Below are positions 41,051 through 49,275 of a stretch of 64,000 nucleotides of DNA, piece by piece; within the stretch, counting starts at the first letter, position 1; each line of letters starts with the position of its first letter. The notes beneath the pieces were generated by a model. It was not told where the DNA came from and did no database searches. It saw only the letters and a program-made list of their open reading frames with translations. Source of the DNA: Rhizobium sophoriradicis (GTDB lineage Bacteria; Pseudomonadota; Alphaproteobacteria; Rhizobiales; Rhizobiaceae); NCBI RefSeq assembly GCF_003939025.1, contig NZ_RQIH01000009.1:233933-297932 (forward strand). The letters run 5' to 3'. Made by a program: the position numbers and the translations under genes.

Positions 41051-41458
41051 TTACTTCTGTTCCGGCGCCAGGAACTCGGCGCAATAGGACGGGCCGCTGA
41101 CACCAGGAATATCGGCGACGGTGCGGATGTCGCGGATCGTATAGTCGGAATTGGTGGTGATTTCGGCCTGGCAGCGCAGATAGGCGGTGCGGGCGGCGGC
41201 GATCTGTTTGCCGCGCTTGCCATCGGCGCCTTCGGCATATTTCGCCGGAATGCGCACGGTCTTGTAGCCGCCGCGCCAGGTATAGATGGTGCTCGAACCT
41301 TCCTCGCGGTCGCTGATCGGCGGCCCGTAGGCGGCAAAGAAGATGCCGGCCGATTTGCCGACCCAGCGGGCCTCGATCGGATTGCCGGCGGAAGGAATGG
41401 TCGTGCATCCGGCCAGCGCAATTGCAAGCCCGGCCGCGGTGATGGTGCGGAGTTTCAT
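41051..41458 (-). CDS. small lipoprotein
   Basis: The 135-residue protein has a lipoprotein signal (MKLRTITAAGLAIALAGCTTI, lipobox ALAGC, cysteine at 18). The mature part has two cysteines (LRCQAEIT and SYCAEFL) and a central WVGKSAGIFFAAYGPPISD segment. Function unknown; it reads towards the terminator at 41001-41034. Confidence 0.8.
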   Translation of the reverse strand: MKLRTITAAGLAIALAGCTTIPSAGNPIEARWVGKSAGIFFAAYGPPISDREEGSSTIYTWRGGYKTVRIPAKYAEGADGKRGKQIAAARTAYLRCQAEITTNSDYTIRDIRTVADIPGVSGPSYCAEFLAPEQK

Positions 41459-41720
41459 CGTGTCGTCCCTGATCTCTGACGCATTGGCCGCGAAGCCGCC
41501 GTCGCGGCGGTTTCGCCTGTCCCGCCGAGCCCTTTAGCGCGGAACCCGGCAAAAGAAAATTGCCGCTTTCGCACTTCCGATTAATTTGCCCGGGGTGTGT
41601 CTTTTTGCTGCAGCAGCTCCTTCCAGCCCCGGTCATCAACCCGTCAAAAATTCCGTCGGGTTTTTGAATTTTGGCGCTTGTGCAACCAGATAGGCTGTTC
41701 TATAGAAGCGCCGCTGGTCA

Positions 41721-41797
41721 CGGAGTGTAGCGCAGTCTGGTAGCGCACCACGTTCGGGACGTGGGGGTCGAGTGTTCGAATCACTCCACTCCGACCA
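41721..41797 (+). tRNA. tRNA-Pro (anticodon CGG)
   Basis: Acceptor CGGAGTG pairs with CACTCCG; the anticodon arm CCACG-TTCGGGA-CGTGG gives anticodon CGG; T arm GAGTG-TTCGAAT-CACTC; CCA is encoded. Its 3' 46 bases belong to the 83-bp repeat found again at 57554, so this is the integration target of the downstream element. Confidence 0.95.
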
Positions 41798-41834
41798 GCT
41801 AGAAACCCCGCTTCGGCGGGGTTTTTCGTTTCCA
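41752..41834 (+). repeat. attL: left attachment site (83-bp direct repeat)
   Basis: The repeat starts in the anticodon arm of tRNA-Pro (GTTCGGGACG), covers its whole 3' half, the terminator, and ends TTTTTCGTTTCCA. It matches 57554-57636 base for base. The next base differs (A here, C there), and so does the base before it. Confidence 0.9.
41804..41826 (+). terminator. tRNA-Pro terminator
   Basis: AACCCCGC, TTCG loop, GCGGGGTT followed by TTTCGTTT. The same hairpin is part of the right attachment copy (57606-57628). Confidence 0.85.
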
Positions 41835-41881
41835 ACAGACCTTCCCATAAAAATCACGGCAACGAATGCGGCAATGGATGG

Positions 41882-42991
41882 TCATTTTTTCCTCCCCGCT
41901 CGGCCTGTGGTGAAGGCTGCGCCGACGTTTGCTTGGTGATCTGGATGGTGATGGCCGTATGTCTTCTCGAGCGTCTCAAGCGTCATGCCCAAGTAGCCGG
42001 AAGTCTCCCACTTGTCAGCGGCGGCCTGCATTAGCCAGGTGGCAGCCGTGTGCCTTAAGGTGTGGCGGACAACGCCGGCTGCATCGTCACCTAAAACCTG
42101 ATCGACGAGGTTCCTGAAAGCCCGCTTCGGATCCGCGGGCTTGCCGTTGTACTCGACAACATATCTGGCGCCCATGCGGTGCCAACGGCGCATGTGAGCG
42201 AGCAGGCGGCCTGGAAGGCGAATCGGAGGAGCGCGCTTGTTATCGGCGACGGCTTCGCCATCCCACGCGCGGTAAAAGACGCCAGCGTCGAGATCAATGT
42301 ATGGCCGGCCTTCCTCCTTGACGAAAGATGCTTGCCATACGCGAGCCGAGCGGCTGCCGGTGTAGACGGCGGCCAGTGTGAACCGAGCGATATGTATGGT
42401 TGGACGCCACTTGTTGGGCACGCCACGATACTTGCTGCGCTTCCTGTAAGCGGCCCAAATCAGCTTCGCCATCGTCGACCTTTCCAGGTGCTTGACTCGG
42501 CCCTTCGCCTTCGGCGGGAGCGTGACGGTCACTGCCTCCCGAGTTACCTTATCGGCGATCGCCTGTCGGCAAGCTGCCCGCAGATCCTCGAGCTCGCGGC
42601 GCGCACCGTTCGACGTTCGACGCTCCCTAACGTACTCGGCGCATGTCGCGCTCGTGATGTCGTCAAGCGTCTTGTCGCCCCAGTATGACATGAGGTTCTC
42701 AGCACGCGCTGCGAGCTCTTTCGGTCGGGTGGAGGAATCCTTTTTGAGTGACAGATAGTGAGCTAGAACCTCCGCAATCGTGACTTCCGAAGCTGGCCGG
42801 TTTTTTGATGGCGGCTGTGCGAGGAATTGCCTACCAATGTGTTCGGCTAGCGCTTTTTCAGCTCCTGAACGATCATGCTCACTGCAGCCTGTGCCGAATT
42901 GCTTGCCGCCATCGAGGATGACCCAGACCGCGGCGCGATCTTTGTTGGCTGGACGTAGCCAGAGGCGGGCAGGTTTGCGGGCACGCGACAT
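41882..42991 (-). CDS. int: tyrosine integrase
   Basis: The 369-residue phage-type site-specific recombinase has an N-terminal SAM-like core-binding part (TIAEVLAHYLSLKKDSSTRPKE) and the catalytic domain with arginine I in VYTGSRSARVWQ, HTLRHTAATW (H-x-x-R) and tyrosine in TLEKTYGHHHP. It lies 48 bases from the left attachment repeat and is transcribed towards it. Its start overlaps the excisionase-like gene by about 145 bases in another frame. It should insert and excise the element at tRNA-Pro. Confidence 0.95.
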   Translation of the reverse strand: MSRARKPARLWLRPANKDRAAVWVILDGGKQFGTGCSEHDRSGAEKALAEHIGRQFLAQPPSKNRPASEVTIAEVLAHYLSLKKDSSTRPKELAARAENLMSYWGDKTLDDITSATCAEYVRERRTSNGARRELEDLRAACRQAIADKVTREAVTVTLPPKAKGRVKHLERSTMAKLIWAAYRKRSKYRGVPNKWRPTIHIARFTLAAVYTGSRSARVWQASFVKEEGRPYIDLDAGVFYRAWDGEAVADNKRAPPIRLPGRLLAHMRRWHRMGARYVVEYNGKPADPKRAFRNLVDQVLGDDAAGVVRHTLRHTAATWLMQAAADKWETSGYLGMTLETLEKTYGHHHPDHQANVGAAFTTGRAGRKK

Positions 42992-43188
42992 GCTTGTTTC
43001 ATCTCCTCTATGGCTTGCAGTGTGGTGAAGTCTTTGCCCGCGATGCGCATGATCATAAGCCGGCCGCGTGCCGCCTCTTTGCGGAGCCCGCTTACCGTTA
43101 TGCCGCCATGCGGGAAGGCGAGAGGAATGATATGTGCCAGCCGCAGCGGCGCGTCTGTGGCGATATTGTCATTTGCGGCAACTGGCAT
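42847..43188 (-). CDS. excisionase-like DNA-binding protein
   Basis: The 113-residue protein has a winged-helix excisionase/AlpA-like core (LAHIIPLAFPHGGITVSGLR with KEAARGRLMIMRIAGKDF, then TLQAIEEMKQACR). It precedes int and overlaps it, the usual xis-int arrangement. ATG 43188 has AGGAGG five bases upstream. An operator-like sequence lies 30 bases further upstream (43217-43233). Excisionase function is inferred from position and pattern. Confidence 0.65.
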   Translation of the reverse strand: MPVAANDNIATDAPLRLAHIIPLAFPHGGITVSGLRKEAARGRLMIMRIAGKDFTTLQAIEEMKQACRVPANLPASGYVQPTKIAPRSGSSSMAASNSAQAAVSMIVQELKKR

Positions 43189-43472
43189 CGATCCTCCTGT
43201 TTCGTTGGGAAGAGTGAAGTGTAAACACCCCTGTCACGTCAATAGAACCGGCCGGCGCGCTGCTTGTGTGGGGGCAGGTGGTGATCGCGCCGGCCATCGG
43301 TATATGTGAGCGGCCAGCCGCATCATGCGGCGACAACGGCTGACCGCTGGTCGGCCCAGGGCAAGGCCGAATTGAACCGAGCGCGCTCAAAGAGCTGAGC
43401 CGCGCCCGGCCGCGGCGCCGTGTCAAGCGGCGTCGCTCGCCTGCCGGGTGATGGGCCGGCAGGATGGAAACT
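43189..43472. other. gap between excisionase and 43473 genes
   Basis: Apart from the operator-like site, this 284-base, GC-rich stretch contains small palindromes (GCCGGCGCGC, GGCCGCGGC) but no supported gene. The open minus-strand frame 43169-43573 has poor composition and no ribosome site. Confidence 0.4.
43217..43233. promoter_or_regulatory. possible repressor operator before the excisionase gene
   Basis: AAGTGTAAACACCCCTG matches the repressor operator half at 43951-43976 (AGGTGTCAACACTTCAG) at 12 of 17 positions, including the GTGT-AACAC core. On the minus strand a TTGACG box lies just upstream (43238-43243), so the site would cover the xis-int promoter. Confidence 0.4.
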
Positions 43473-43898
43473 TCAGTTCGTCGCTGGCCGCTGGCCGGCG
43501 AAATAATCTGCTGCAACGTCCTCGCGCGGTACGCCGGTTTCGCGCTCAATGAAACTGAGCACGGATGCGGCAAGTCGCTGGATCTGTCTCAAGCTTTCGT
43601 GTTCGTCTGAGATCCAGGAGCCGTCGAAACGGTCGAGCTCTCCAATTGCCATCGCGAGCTGCAGGATGGCAAACTCAGGAGTGGTCGCGTCTATGGAAGC
43701 GGCACGCTCCCTCATGACATCGATGGAAAACATGAGTGCCTTGGCTAGGTCTGCTTCGTGGGTCTCATCTGCAGCGTTCATCGCGCTGATGAAACCCTTC
43801 GTTTTTCTTACAATTCTTGCCTCTGCCTGGCTGGCCGGTCTCTTGATGAGGCCGCGAGGCAAAAGGGTTCTGTCATCAGTAGATACGTGGATGGTCAT
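43473..43898 (-). CDS. hypothetical phage protein
   Basis: The 141-residue protein is mostly helical (AILQLAMAIGELDRFDGSWIS; LRQIQRLAASVLSFIERETG) without a recognised motif. It is transcribed leftwards from the switch region, with the repressor transcribed rightwards, so it is probably the first gene of the leftward (excision-side) operon. ATG 43898 has GAGGAGC upstream. Function unknown. Confidence 0.65.
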   Translation of the reverse strand: MTIHVSTDDRTLLPRGLIKRPASQAEARIVRKTKGFISAMNAADETHEADLAKALMFSIDVMRERAASIDATTPEFAILQLAMAIGELDRFDGSWISDEHESLRQIQRLAASVLSFIERETGVPREDVAADYFAGQRPATN

Positions 43899-43950
43899 TG
43901 GATGCTCCTCGTTGCGTTTGGCGTCGTGACACTTTATGGGTACATGAACA

Positions 43951-43976
43951 CACCTGAGGTGTCAACACTTCAGGTG
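43951..43976. promoter_or_regulatory. 26-bp operator palindrome in the divergent switch
   Basis: CACCTGAGGTGTCAACACTTCAGGTG is an almost perfect palindrome (one mismatch pair). A related half, ACCTATGAGGTGT, lies at 43987-43999 just before the repressor start. This layout suits a repressor controlling both the leftward operon and itself. Confidence 0.7.
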
Positions 43977-44002
43977 CATAATTTTACCTATGAGGTGTAT
44001 TC

Positions 44003-44254
44003 ATGATTACCGGGGCACAGATCCGGAGCGCCCGCGCTATAATCAAGTGGGAACAAAAACAGCTTGCGCAGGCTGGAGGCGTCTCCGTCGAGACTATCAA
44101 GCGACTGGAAAAAATCGACGGTCCATTGCTATCAGCTACGGGCAACACGGTTTCCAAAATACAAGTGGCTCTCGAGGCGGCCGGCGTCACGTTCATCGAC
44201 GGCGAATACTCGGGGATGGGCGGCCCCGGTGTTCGCCTGCGCGATCCGGCCTAG
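44003..44254 (+). CDS. XRE-family repressor (element switch)
   Basis: The 83-residue protein is one HTH domain (ITGAQIRSARAIIKWEQKQL, AQAGGVSVETIKRLEK) followed by a short C-terminal part (GNTVSKIQVALEAAGVTFID). Such short Cro/CI-like regulators are typical of element switches. It lies at the divergent junction with the 26-bp palindrome upstream, so it probably represses the leftward genes. No protease-like domain is fused, unlike the repressor at 60129. Confidence 0.85.
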   Translation: MITGAQIRSARAIIKWEQKQLAQAGGVSVETIKRLEKIDGPLLSATGNTVSKIQVALEAAGVTFIDGEYSGMGGPGVRLRDPA

Positions 44255-44258
44255 CCTC

Positions 44259-44909
44259 GTGTCTATTATCGTCGACGACAAGGTCTATTTCATTCAGCGA
44301 CAGAAACATGGATCCTTCTATCTCGATGCCACGTTCTCGCTTTCCGACCTCGGCGGTACTGTTCCCGGCTTTGGCGATCGCTACGCCCTTGCGATCCACA
44401 AAAATGGAACGGTAATAGCCGAGGTGGTCGGTCGGTACTTCCTTCGGCACATCGACGAAAAGACGGGCAACGAGTGGTACGCTTGGTTTATCGTCGTGCA
44501 AGAGGTCAGCCTTAGAGAACAAGACGATCTCTTCCGAATCTTCAGGACCGTTTACAAAGAGGATATCAGAGGGAATCCAGTTAAGCAGAAGCGCGCTGCC
44601 AAGAGAGAATCAGAGGAGAAAGGGTTTGAGTACTGGGAGGAGCAAGATCGTCAGCGAGCAAAACACGCACCAATTCACGGCCTCGACGCCCGTGAGGAGC
44701 GCATTCTACGCTTCATGGTCGCGCATCCCGACTATTTGACAACAGACCTGATCCCTCAGGCGGGAGACAAGACCATGGAAACCCTGGCCAAAGTGGGTGT
44801 GGTGCGTGCCGGCGCCAAAAACGCCAGCGGCCGGCGCGAGTGGTTCGTCACGGATGAAGGGCGCGCCGAGGTGAAGCGGATGGACACCTACCGTGATTGG
44901 AAGTTTTGA
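44259..44909 (+). CDS. hypothetical protein downstream of repressor
   Basis: The 216-residue protein follows the repressor by four bases. GTG 44259 (MSIIVDDKVYFIQRQKHG) is preferred; upstream in-frame codons overlap the repressor. The N-terminal half is beta-rich (YLDATFSLSDLGGTVPGFG, EVVGRYFLRHID), and the C-terminal 60 residues look like a winged helix (LDAREERILRFMVAHPDYL, ending KNASGRREWFVTDEGRAEV). No named family is recognised. A role in immunity or switch control is a guess from position. Confidence 0.6.
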   Translation: MSIIVDDKVYFIQRQKHGSFYLDATFSLSDLGGTVPGFGDRYALAIHKNGTVIAEVVGRYFLRHIDEKTGNEWYAWFIVVQEVSLREQDDLFRIFRTVYKEDIRGNPVKQKRAAKRESEEKGFEYWEEQDRQRAKHAPIHGLDAREERILRFMVAHPDYLTTDLIPQAGDKTMETLAKVGVVRAGAKNASGRREWFVTDEGRAEVKRMDTYRDWKF

Positions 44910-44911
44910 AA

Positions 44912-45118
44912 ATGGCGACGGATAATGTGATCCCGATTCAGCAACCTGCGTCCACATTTGACAATGACATTGAGGACGCGCTGCGGCAGGTGGCCGGCGA
45001 GCTCGGGCTGTCGCGCAACGACGCGATAAGGACGATCGTCAGGGAATGGTTGCAGCAGAACACGTATCTGCCCGTCCACGAGCTCGATGAAGACGGGGAG
45101 GTCGGCGGGAACGCGTAG
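44912..45118 (+). CDS. small ribbon-helix-helix protein
   Basis: The 68-residue protein has the pattern IEDALRQVAGELGLSRNDAI-RTIVREWLQQ, typical of CopG/Arc-like DNA-binding proteins. It follows the 44259 gene by two bases, so the three genes from 44003 form a rightward operon. No toxin partner is next to it. The acidic tail (DEDGEVGG) is probably disordered. Confidence 0.7.
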   Translation: MATDNVIPIQQPASTFDNDIEDALRQVAGELGLSRNDAIRTIVREWLQQNTYLPVHELDEDGEVGGNA

Positions 45119-45482
45119 ATTTTCCCATGGATAAACATGTGGATTAAACGCCGCCGCCGCGCACAGCATCAATGATTTCAGCCATAATGCAACGGCCGCC
45201 AAGGAAACGACTGTGCCTGGAAAACACAACGATGTCGTCCCTCAGCGGCTGGAGCTGTACCCGCAAAGGAGGGGGATGGTCAGGGCCATTCCCCTCCGGA
45301 TAAGGTAAAGCTACCGTGCAACATGTACGCTGGTTGCGCAACATGCAACGCATCAAACGTTTCGGTCGTCAACAGATTGGTGACTGGTCAACGGCCACCG
45401 GTTCGGCTGGCAAACCGCGCTTACACTCCCTCAACCTTTTCACAATAACGCTCGGGTTGATTTTCATTGAGGAGATTCGCGC
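45119..45482. other. gap with strong hairpin at 45268-45296
   Basis: GGAGGGGGATGG (45268-45279) pairs with CCATTCCCCTCC (45285-45296) across a five-base loop, with one wobble pair. An 11-codon frame (ATG at 45275) follows an AGGAGG-like box inside the same hairpin, which could be a leader peptide or chance. No other gene is supported in this stretch. Confidence 0.4.
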
Positions 45483-45860
45483 GTGCCAGTTAAGCCGGTC
45501 GAGATGTTTTGGGATAGCAGCATGACCATCGTACATTTCCATTTCAATATATTCACAAAAAATGCGGTTGATCTCGTAGCGTTCGGTTTGCATGTCGCAA
45601 ACAAATACGGCGGCAAAATCACTGAGAGGAGCCGATTCACCAGCGGCGAGAGAAGAATCCGCGGCGATCGTGGAGCCTTGGTTGTGGATTTCGGAAGCGT
45701 CACAACGGCAGGAGAAGCTTACCGCATGAGAACGCAAGCGCTCACCGACGGTGGCAATCTGAAAAGCAGCTTCAAAGGAGCGCTCAACGCAAGTGACCCA
45801 CGTCGCGTTCAATCAAATGTGGTTTTGGAAGAGATCCGTGCGCAATCGTCGAGCAACTAA
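45483..45860 (+). CDS. hypothetical protein
   Basis: The 125-residue protein (MPVKPVEMFWDSSMTIVHFH at the start) has a GTG start with GAGGAG eight bases upstream and a terminator right after the stop. A hydrophobic strand (VDLVAFGLHVANKYGGKI) and a RxxRGDRGALVVDFGSV segment suggest a folded domain, but no family is recognised. The antisense frame 45369-45812 lacks these signals. Confidence 0.6.
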   Translation: MPVKPVEMFWDSSMTIVHFHFNIFTKNAVDLVAFGLHVANKYGGKITERSRFTSGERRIRGDRGALVVDFGSVTTAGEAYRMRTQALTDGGNLKSSFKGALNASDPRRVQSNVVLEEIRAQSSSN

Positions 45861-45869
45861 CTGCTGAAA

Positions 45870-45893
45870 GGCGGGCCAAAGCCCGCCGTTTGT
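45870..45893 (+). terminator. terminator
   Basis: GGCGGGC, CAAA loop, GCCCGCC followed by GTTTGTT, ten bases after the stop of the 45483 gene. Confidence 0.8.
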
Positions 45894-45976
45894 TACGGGC
45901 GTCCACGAAATGTGTTTGAACTCAAGTCGACGTACCGATCTCGCGCGGCTAAAAGACGCCACCAAGAGGTGACGCC

Positions 45977-46114
45977 ATGACCGATTCAAAAGATCAAGAC
46001 AAAGTTGACGAGCCGCAAAAGCGCCCCCCGCCTCCGAAAGCGATCAAGTTCTACGATCCGTGGGAAGAGGAATTTCGCCGAGCGTACAAAGACGATAAGA
46101 GCTTCGATTTTTGA
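45977..46114 (+). CDS. small charged protein, 45 residues
   Basis: The frame reads MTDSKDQDKVDEPQKR, then PPPPKAIKFYDPWEEEFRR and AYKDDKSFDF. AGAGGTG lies six bases before the ATG. The composition (Asp, Lys, Pro, aromatic clusters) is like small phage accessory proteins, not chance translation. Function unknown. Confidence 0.55.
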   Translation: MTDSKDQDKVDEPQKRPPPPKAIKFYDPWEEEFRRAYKDDKSFDF

Positions 46115-46183
46115 AGGACGTCGCTCTTCTTGACTCTGCGAGATCAATTGCCAAATATCGGAAGGTAAAAAACCGTCCGAGCG

Positions 46184-46390
46184 ATGATCATGACAAATTA
46201 TGTCGAGACGCAGCGGTTCCACTGTTCGAACGGAGCCGGCCGCAATTACACGGTGATTGAACAAATGCGGGCACCTCAGTCAGCAAGTCCACGAGTCGAC
46301 TACGTCACAGAAGATGGCGACGTCGCCGAGCGTTTAGATGACGGAACTTTTCTACTGCTTCTTTCGAACGAGGTTATTCGTGTTTCTTAG
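46184..46390 (+). CDS. small hypothetical protein
   Basis: The 68-residue protein has a natural composition and a beta-strand-rich end (LDDGTFLLLLSNEVIRVS). The start may be ATG 46184 or 46190; neither has a strong ribosome site. It lies in the rightward cluster of small genes. Function unknown. Confidence 0.45.
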   Translation: MIMTNYVETQRFHCSNGAGRNYTVIEQMRAPQSASPRVDYVTEDGDVAERLDDGTFLLLLSNEVIRVS

Positions 46391-46433
46391 CTAGGTGGCG
46401 TGCGGATCAAGCAGCCTCGCGACCCGCCTCGCA

Positions 46434-46544
46434 TCACATCCGCGGTAGAAGACCGATGTACTGACTGGCGTAAATCCCGACGATGAACAGCGCCACCAGG
46501 AACATTGCAATCATAACCGCCCGCAGGCTGCTGCGCTCATCCAT
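46434..46544 (-). CDS. small single-span membrane protein, 36 residues
   Basis: The frame reads MDERSSLRAVMIAMFLVALF and continues IVGIYASQYIGLLPRM, a charged N-terminus and one membrane helix. A GGAGGCGGAG box touches the start. It is too short for usual gene finders. Small membrane proteins like this are common in phage accessory regions. Confidence 0.6.
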   Translation of the reverse strand: MDERSSLRAVMIAMFLVALFIVGIYASQYIGLLPRM

Positions 46545-46634
46545 CTCCGCCTCCACCTCATCTCCACAAAATGGATGTAGTGCGACCCAGGACTGAGGGA
46601 ATGGCGGCGCAATAGCCGCCGCTAGGCACCGCCA

Positions 46635-47282
46635 CTATCCGATGTACACCCATCCGAGCTTTGGCAATTGCGGATTTTCAGCACTCAGTTGGATGCGGCA
46701 TGCGACTTCACCCCAATCAAACTGGTAACGATGCAACGTCTCATCCCGATCTCCAGGCGAAACGAACGACATCCTAACGCGCACGGATGAGTTTTCACTT
46801 CCAACATCAAACCCGATCTCCTCGTGGTCCACACCTGGGTCGTAGCGAACGGAGCGGTCACGAAACTCCGAGATTGGTCCGGTTACGCAATCAACGATTG
46901 GCAGTTCTCTTTGGTCCCTGAGAATTAGAGGTACGGGCGCTATTGCCTCATATAGCACCTTCCCGTCGCTCTTTTGGTGCTTCGAGCCCTTCGTTTTGGA
47001 GGTCAAATGGAAAAGCTGGCTAGCGGGGTGATAGGTGAAATGGGGATTTGGCACGCTTCGCAGCAAGGTGGCGTCGACGTCAGGAACCATTCGTATCGAA
47101 TAGTGTGTGGTCTCCCTGTTGAACATACTCCAAACGAGCCTTTGCTCCAAGAATTCCGGAACAACGTAAGTTCGGTGTCGTAGCCCGAGCGAGATCGATA
47201 AATCGTTCTGCAACGTCAACCAAGCGACCGACGTCGATCTTGTACCGCTTCGGATGACAATGTGTTTCTGCTTTGCAGGCAC
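46635..47282 (-). CDS. hypothetical protein
   Basis: The 215-residue protein has a GTG start with GAGGGGG nine bases upstream. It is beta-rich and balanced in composition (STSVAWLTLQNDLSISLGLR; IGFDVGSENSSVRVRMSFVS), like a globular protein. GC content is lower than in the flanking chromosome. No family recognised. Confidence 0.65.
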   Translation of the reverse strand: MPAKQKHIVIRSGTRSTSVAWLTLQNDLSISLGLRHRTYVVPEFLEQRLVWSMFNRETTHYSIRMVPDVDATLLRSVPNPHFTYHPASQLFHLTSKTKGSKHQKSDGKVLYEAIAPVPLILRDQRELPIVDCVTGPISEFRDRSVRYDPGVDHEEIGFDVGSENSSVRVRMSFVSPGDRDETLHRYQFDWGEVACRIQLSAENPQLPKLGWVYIG

Positions 47283-47352
47283 GGCGTCTACCCCCTCGAT
47301 TCACAATGATGCACGCCAAAAATGGTCTATAGGATCGATGGGTTGCAAGAAA

Positions 47353-47372
47353 GGGCGGGCTTCGGCCCGCCC
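47353..47372 (-). terminator. terminator of the tail-like gene
   Basis: GGGCGGGC, TTCG, GCCCGCCC; on the minus strand it is followed by TTTCTTGC. It lies 12 bases after the stop of the 47384 gene. Confidence 0.85.
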
Positions 47373-47383
47373 CTCATCAGTGC

Positions 47384-48967
47384 CTACCATTGAGGAGACT
47401 CGATCAGCTTGAACTGTGGCGGACCATAGGTTGTTGACCGTATCGCGATTGATCCGCCATCGCTCTGGGATGCGCATGGACTTAATACCGTGCCTGCCGC
47501 AAAGGCGTTGGCCTGCTTTGCATGCAGCACCTCATTGATGCCCTGCAGGCGGCTAAAAAAGCGATTCAACGTGTTGCTGCCATTCGCGGACGCGAACAGC
47601 ACCGTCGGCGCCACACTCCAAGCAAAGGCCACATCAAAGTCGAGCGTGTAGAACCCCTGCCTGGGGATGACGATCTGACCAGAGCCATTGATCGCATGCT
47701 CAGCACCCGCCTGAATGGTGCCGCCAAGGGCAGTTTGCCAGCCGTTGACATTAACGACGGCGCCGCTGGCCATGCCAACGTCTGGCCCTGGTGCCGTCGC
47801 ATACAGCATACACGGAATGCAGCGGCCGCCGATTATTTCCCATTCCGTCGCCCGGGCGATCAGCGTCATGTTTTCGCCGGCCCACAAGAACAGGCCGCCG
47901 GCCGCGAATTTGCCGATCGGGTTCGTGGTGTAGGCCACGCCCAACTTGCCGCGGGAACTGTCGTTGACGCCAATATCGAGCACGCGGCCAACATACAGCG
48001 ATGGATCCGGAAGGGTCACAGTGTAAGTCGTGCCGATCGGGATAGTCCAGCGGTGCGCGAGATCGAGGTCGCCTGAGACCAATGACGCGTTGCTGGAGTG
48101 TTGGATCGCGTTCACATAGTCGATAGTGGTGCCGGGAAGAGGAACCCCCTGCCACCAAGCGCCATCGGCAGACTGGAAGCGATCACCAGAGCCAGGGTTC
48201 GTGGCGAAGCGTTTATAGAACCGCGGCTGTGGTGTGTACGACGCAATAGCGATGTAGCTTGCCGTAGCATTGATGGTGGCTCCCTGCGCCGTCGCCACGT
48301 CAGGATAAACACTGAACATCAGTGCAGATGCTGCCGATTCCGCCGCCGCCTGCGCTGCCTCGGCGGCCGCAACAATTGCAGAAGATACTTGGTCCGTGAC
48401 GATTCGGAAGGTCGATCCAATCTGCCGGCCAATGACCAACATATTAGCGACGACGCCACCTGGCGCGATGTCGTTGCCTGCATTGGATTTGATTTCGAGC
48501 GCAGTCCCCCCATTGAAGCTAACGGTCATGGCGCCGGTATTGGTGGCCGTAAAGTTAAGCAGGACCAGTGCGGATTCGACAACTGGGATGGTGGTTGTCG
48601 CCTCGACAGCATTCGCCGTCCCGGCGCCGGCATTATTTGCCTCGATAAACGAATATGGCAGATCTGCCACACGTGTCCACGATCCAGTTCCGGTAGCGCC
48701 GTTCTTACGATAGATGCCGTTATAGGCGACAGTCGTATCCTGGATGACCCATGCGGCGTCATTCTGATCATGGACAAGGTCGGCAAACAGCAGGGCTCTG
48801 GTGGTATAGATTGATCCAGCGGATGTGGTTCCAATTCCTGTGATGAACGATTCGAGCCAGGCGCCCCAAGCTCGAGCTTCAGACTTCTTCGGCTGTTTGT
48901 TACCAGACGAGGGATCGCCGGGGATGTTATAGTCGCCCCAGACGACTGCGGCAGTTGGTGCGGCCAT
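47384..48967 (-). CDS. phage tail/fibre-like protein
   Basis: The 527-residue protein begins MAAPTAAVVWGDYNIPGDPS, then a helical SEARAWGAWLESFITGI typical of the first part of alphaproteobacterial phage tail-fibre-like proteins. An Ala-rich helix (AIVAAAEAAQAAAESAASAL) follows, and then beta-rich repeats rich in Gly, Ser, Thr and Asn. The C-terminal 130 residues (IVIPRQGFYTLDFDVAF) resemble a C1q/TNF-like receptor-binding fold. It is the largest gene of the element. A receptor-binding role is inference. Confidence 0.7.
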   Translation of the reverse strand: MAAPTAAVVWGDYNIPGDPSSGNKQPKKSEARAWGAWLESFITGIGTTSAGSIYTTRALLFADLVHDQNDAAWVIQDTTVAYNGIYRKNGATGTGSWTRVADLPYSFIEANNAGAGTANAVEATTTIPVVESALVLLNFTATNTGAMTVSFNGGTALEIKSNAGNDIAPGGVVANMLVIGRQIGSTFRIVTDQVSSAIVAAAEAAQAAAESAASALMFSVYPDVATAQGATINATASYIAIASYTPQPRFYKRFATNPGSGDRFQSADGAWWQGVPLPGTTIDYVNAIQHSSNASLVSGDLDLAHRWTIPIGTTYTVTLPDPSLYVGRVLDIGVNDSSRGKLGVAYTTNPIGKFAAGGLFLWAGENMTLIARATEWEIIGGRCIPCMLYATAPGPDVGMASGAVVNVNGWQTALGGTIQAGAEHAINGSGQIVIPRQGFYTLDFDVAFAWSVAPTVLFASANGSNTLNRFFSRLQGINEVLHAKQANAFAAGTVLSPCASQSDGGSIAIRSTTYGPPQFKLIESPQW

Positions 48968-49015
48968 AGATTGCTCCTAGAATTGAAGAGCTCGCGTGAG
49001 CGAGCCGTTGTTGGT

Positions 49016-49159
49016 TTATTTGCAGGCGGAGCCATCGCTCCATGTCGTGCCGTCGTCGAAGGTTTCTCCTTCGACCCGATCTTCCGGCTGCTCTTCGTCG
49101 GGTTGCGGATCACGCGCGCTGCGGCGCGCTGCCGCGGTGGCGCGGCCCAAGTTGTCCAT
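49016..49159 (-). CDS. small acidic protein, 47 residues
   Basis: The frame reads MDNLGRATAAARRSARDPQP and continues through DEEQPEDRVEGETFDDGTTW to SDGSACK. AAGGAAG lies six bases before the ATG, and it ends 49 bases before the tail-like gene on the same strand. Function unknown. Confidence 0.55.
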   Translation of the reverse strand: MDNLGRATAAARRSARDPQPDEEQPEDRVEGETFDDGTTWSDGSACK

Positions 49160-49275
49160 AGGTCTTCCTTTGATGACGCCCAGTGTACGGGGTCCGGTTG
49201 AGGATGGGCGCGGTTTCTCTTGTGAATAAAAGAAAGAGCGCGCATGATAAATGTGGTTCTCTGAGGGGCGAACTC

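Noticed and set aside
42847..43188. second integrase fragment
   Set aside because: It overlaps int but in another frame and shows a winged-helix excisionase pattern, not recombinase motifs.
45369..45812. 147-codon minus-strand frame
   Set aside because: The plus-strand gene 45483-45860 has a GAGGAG box and a terminator; this frame has neither.
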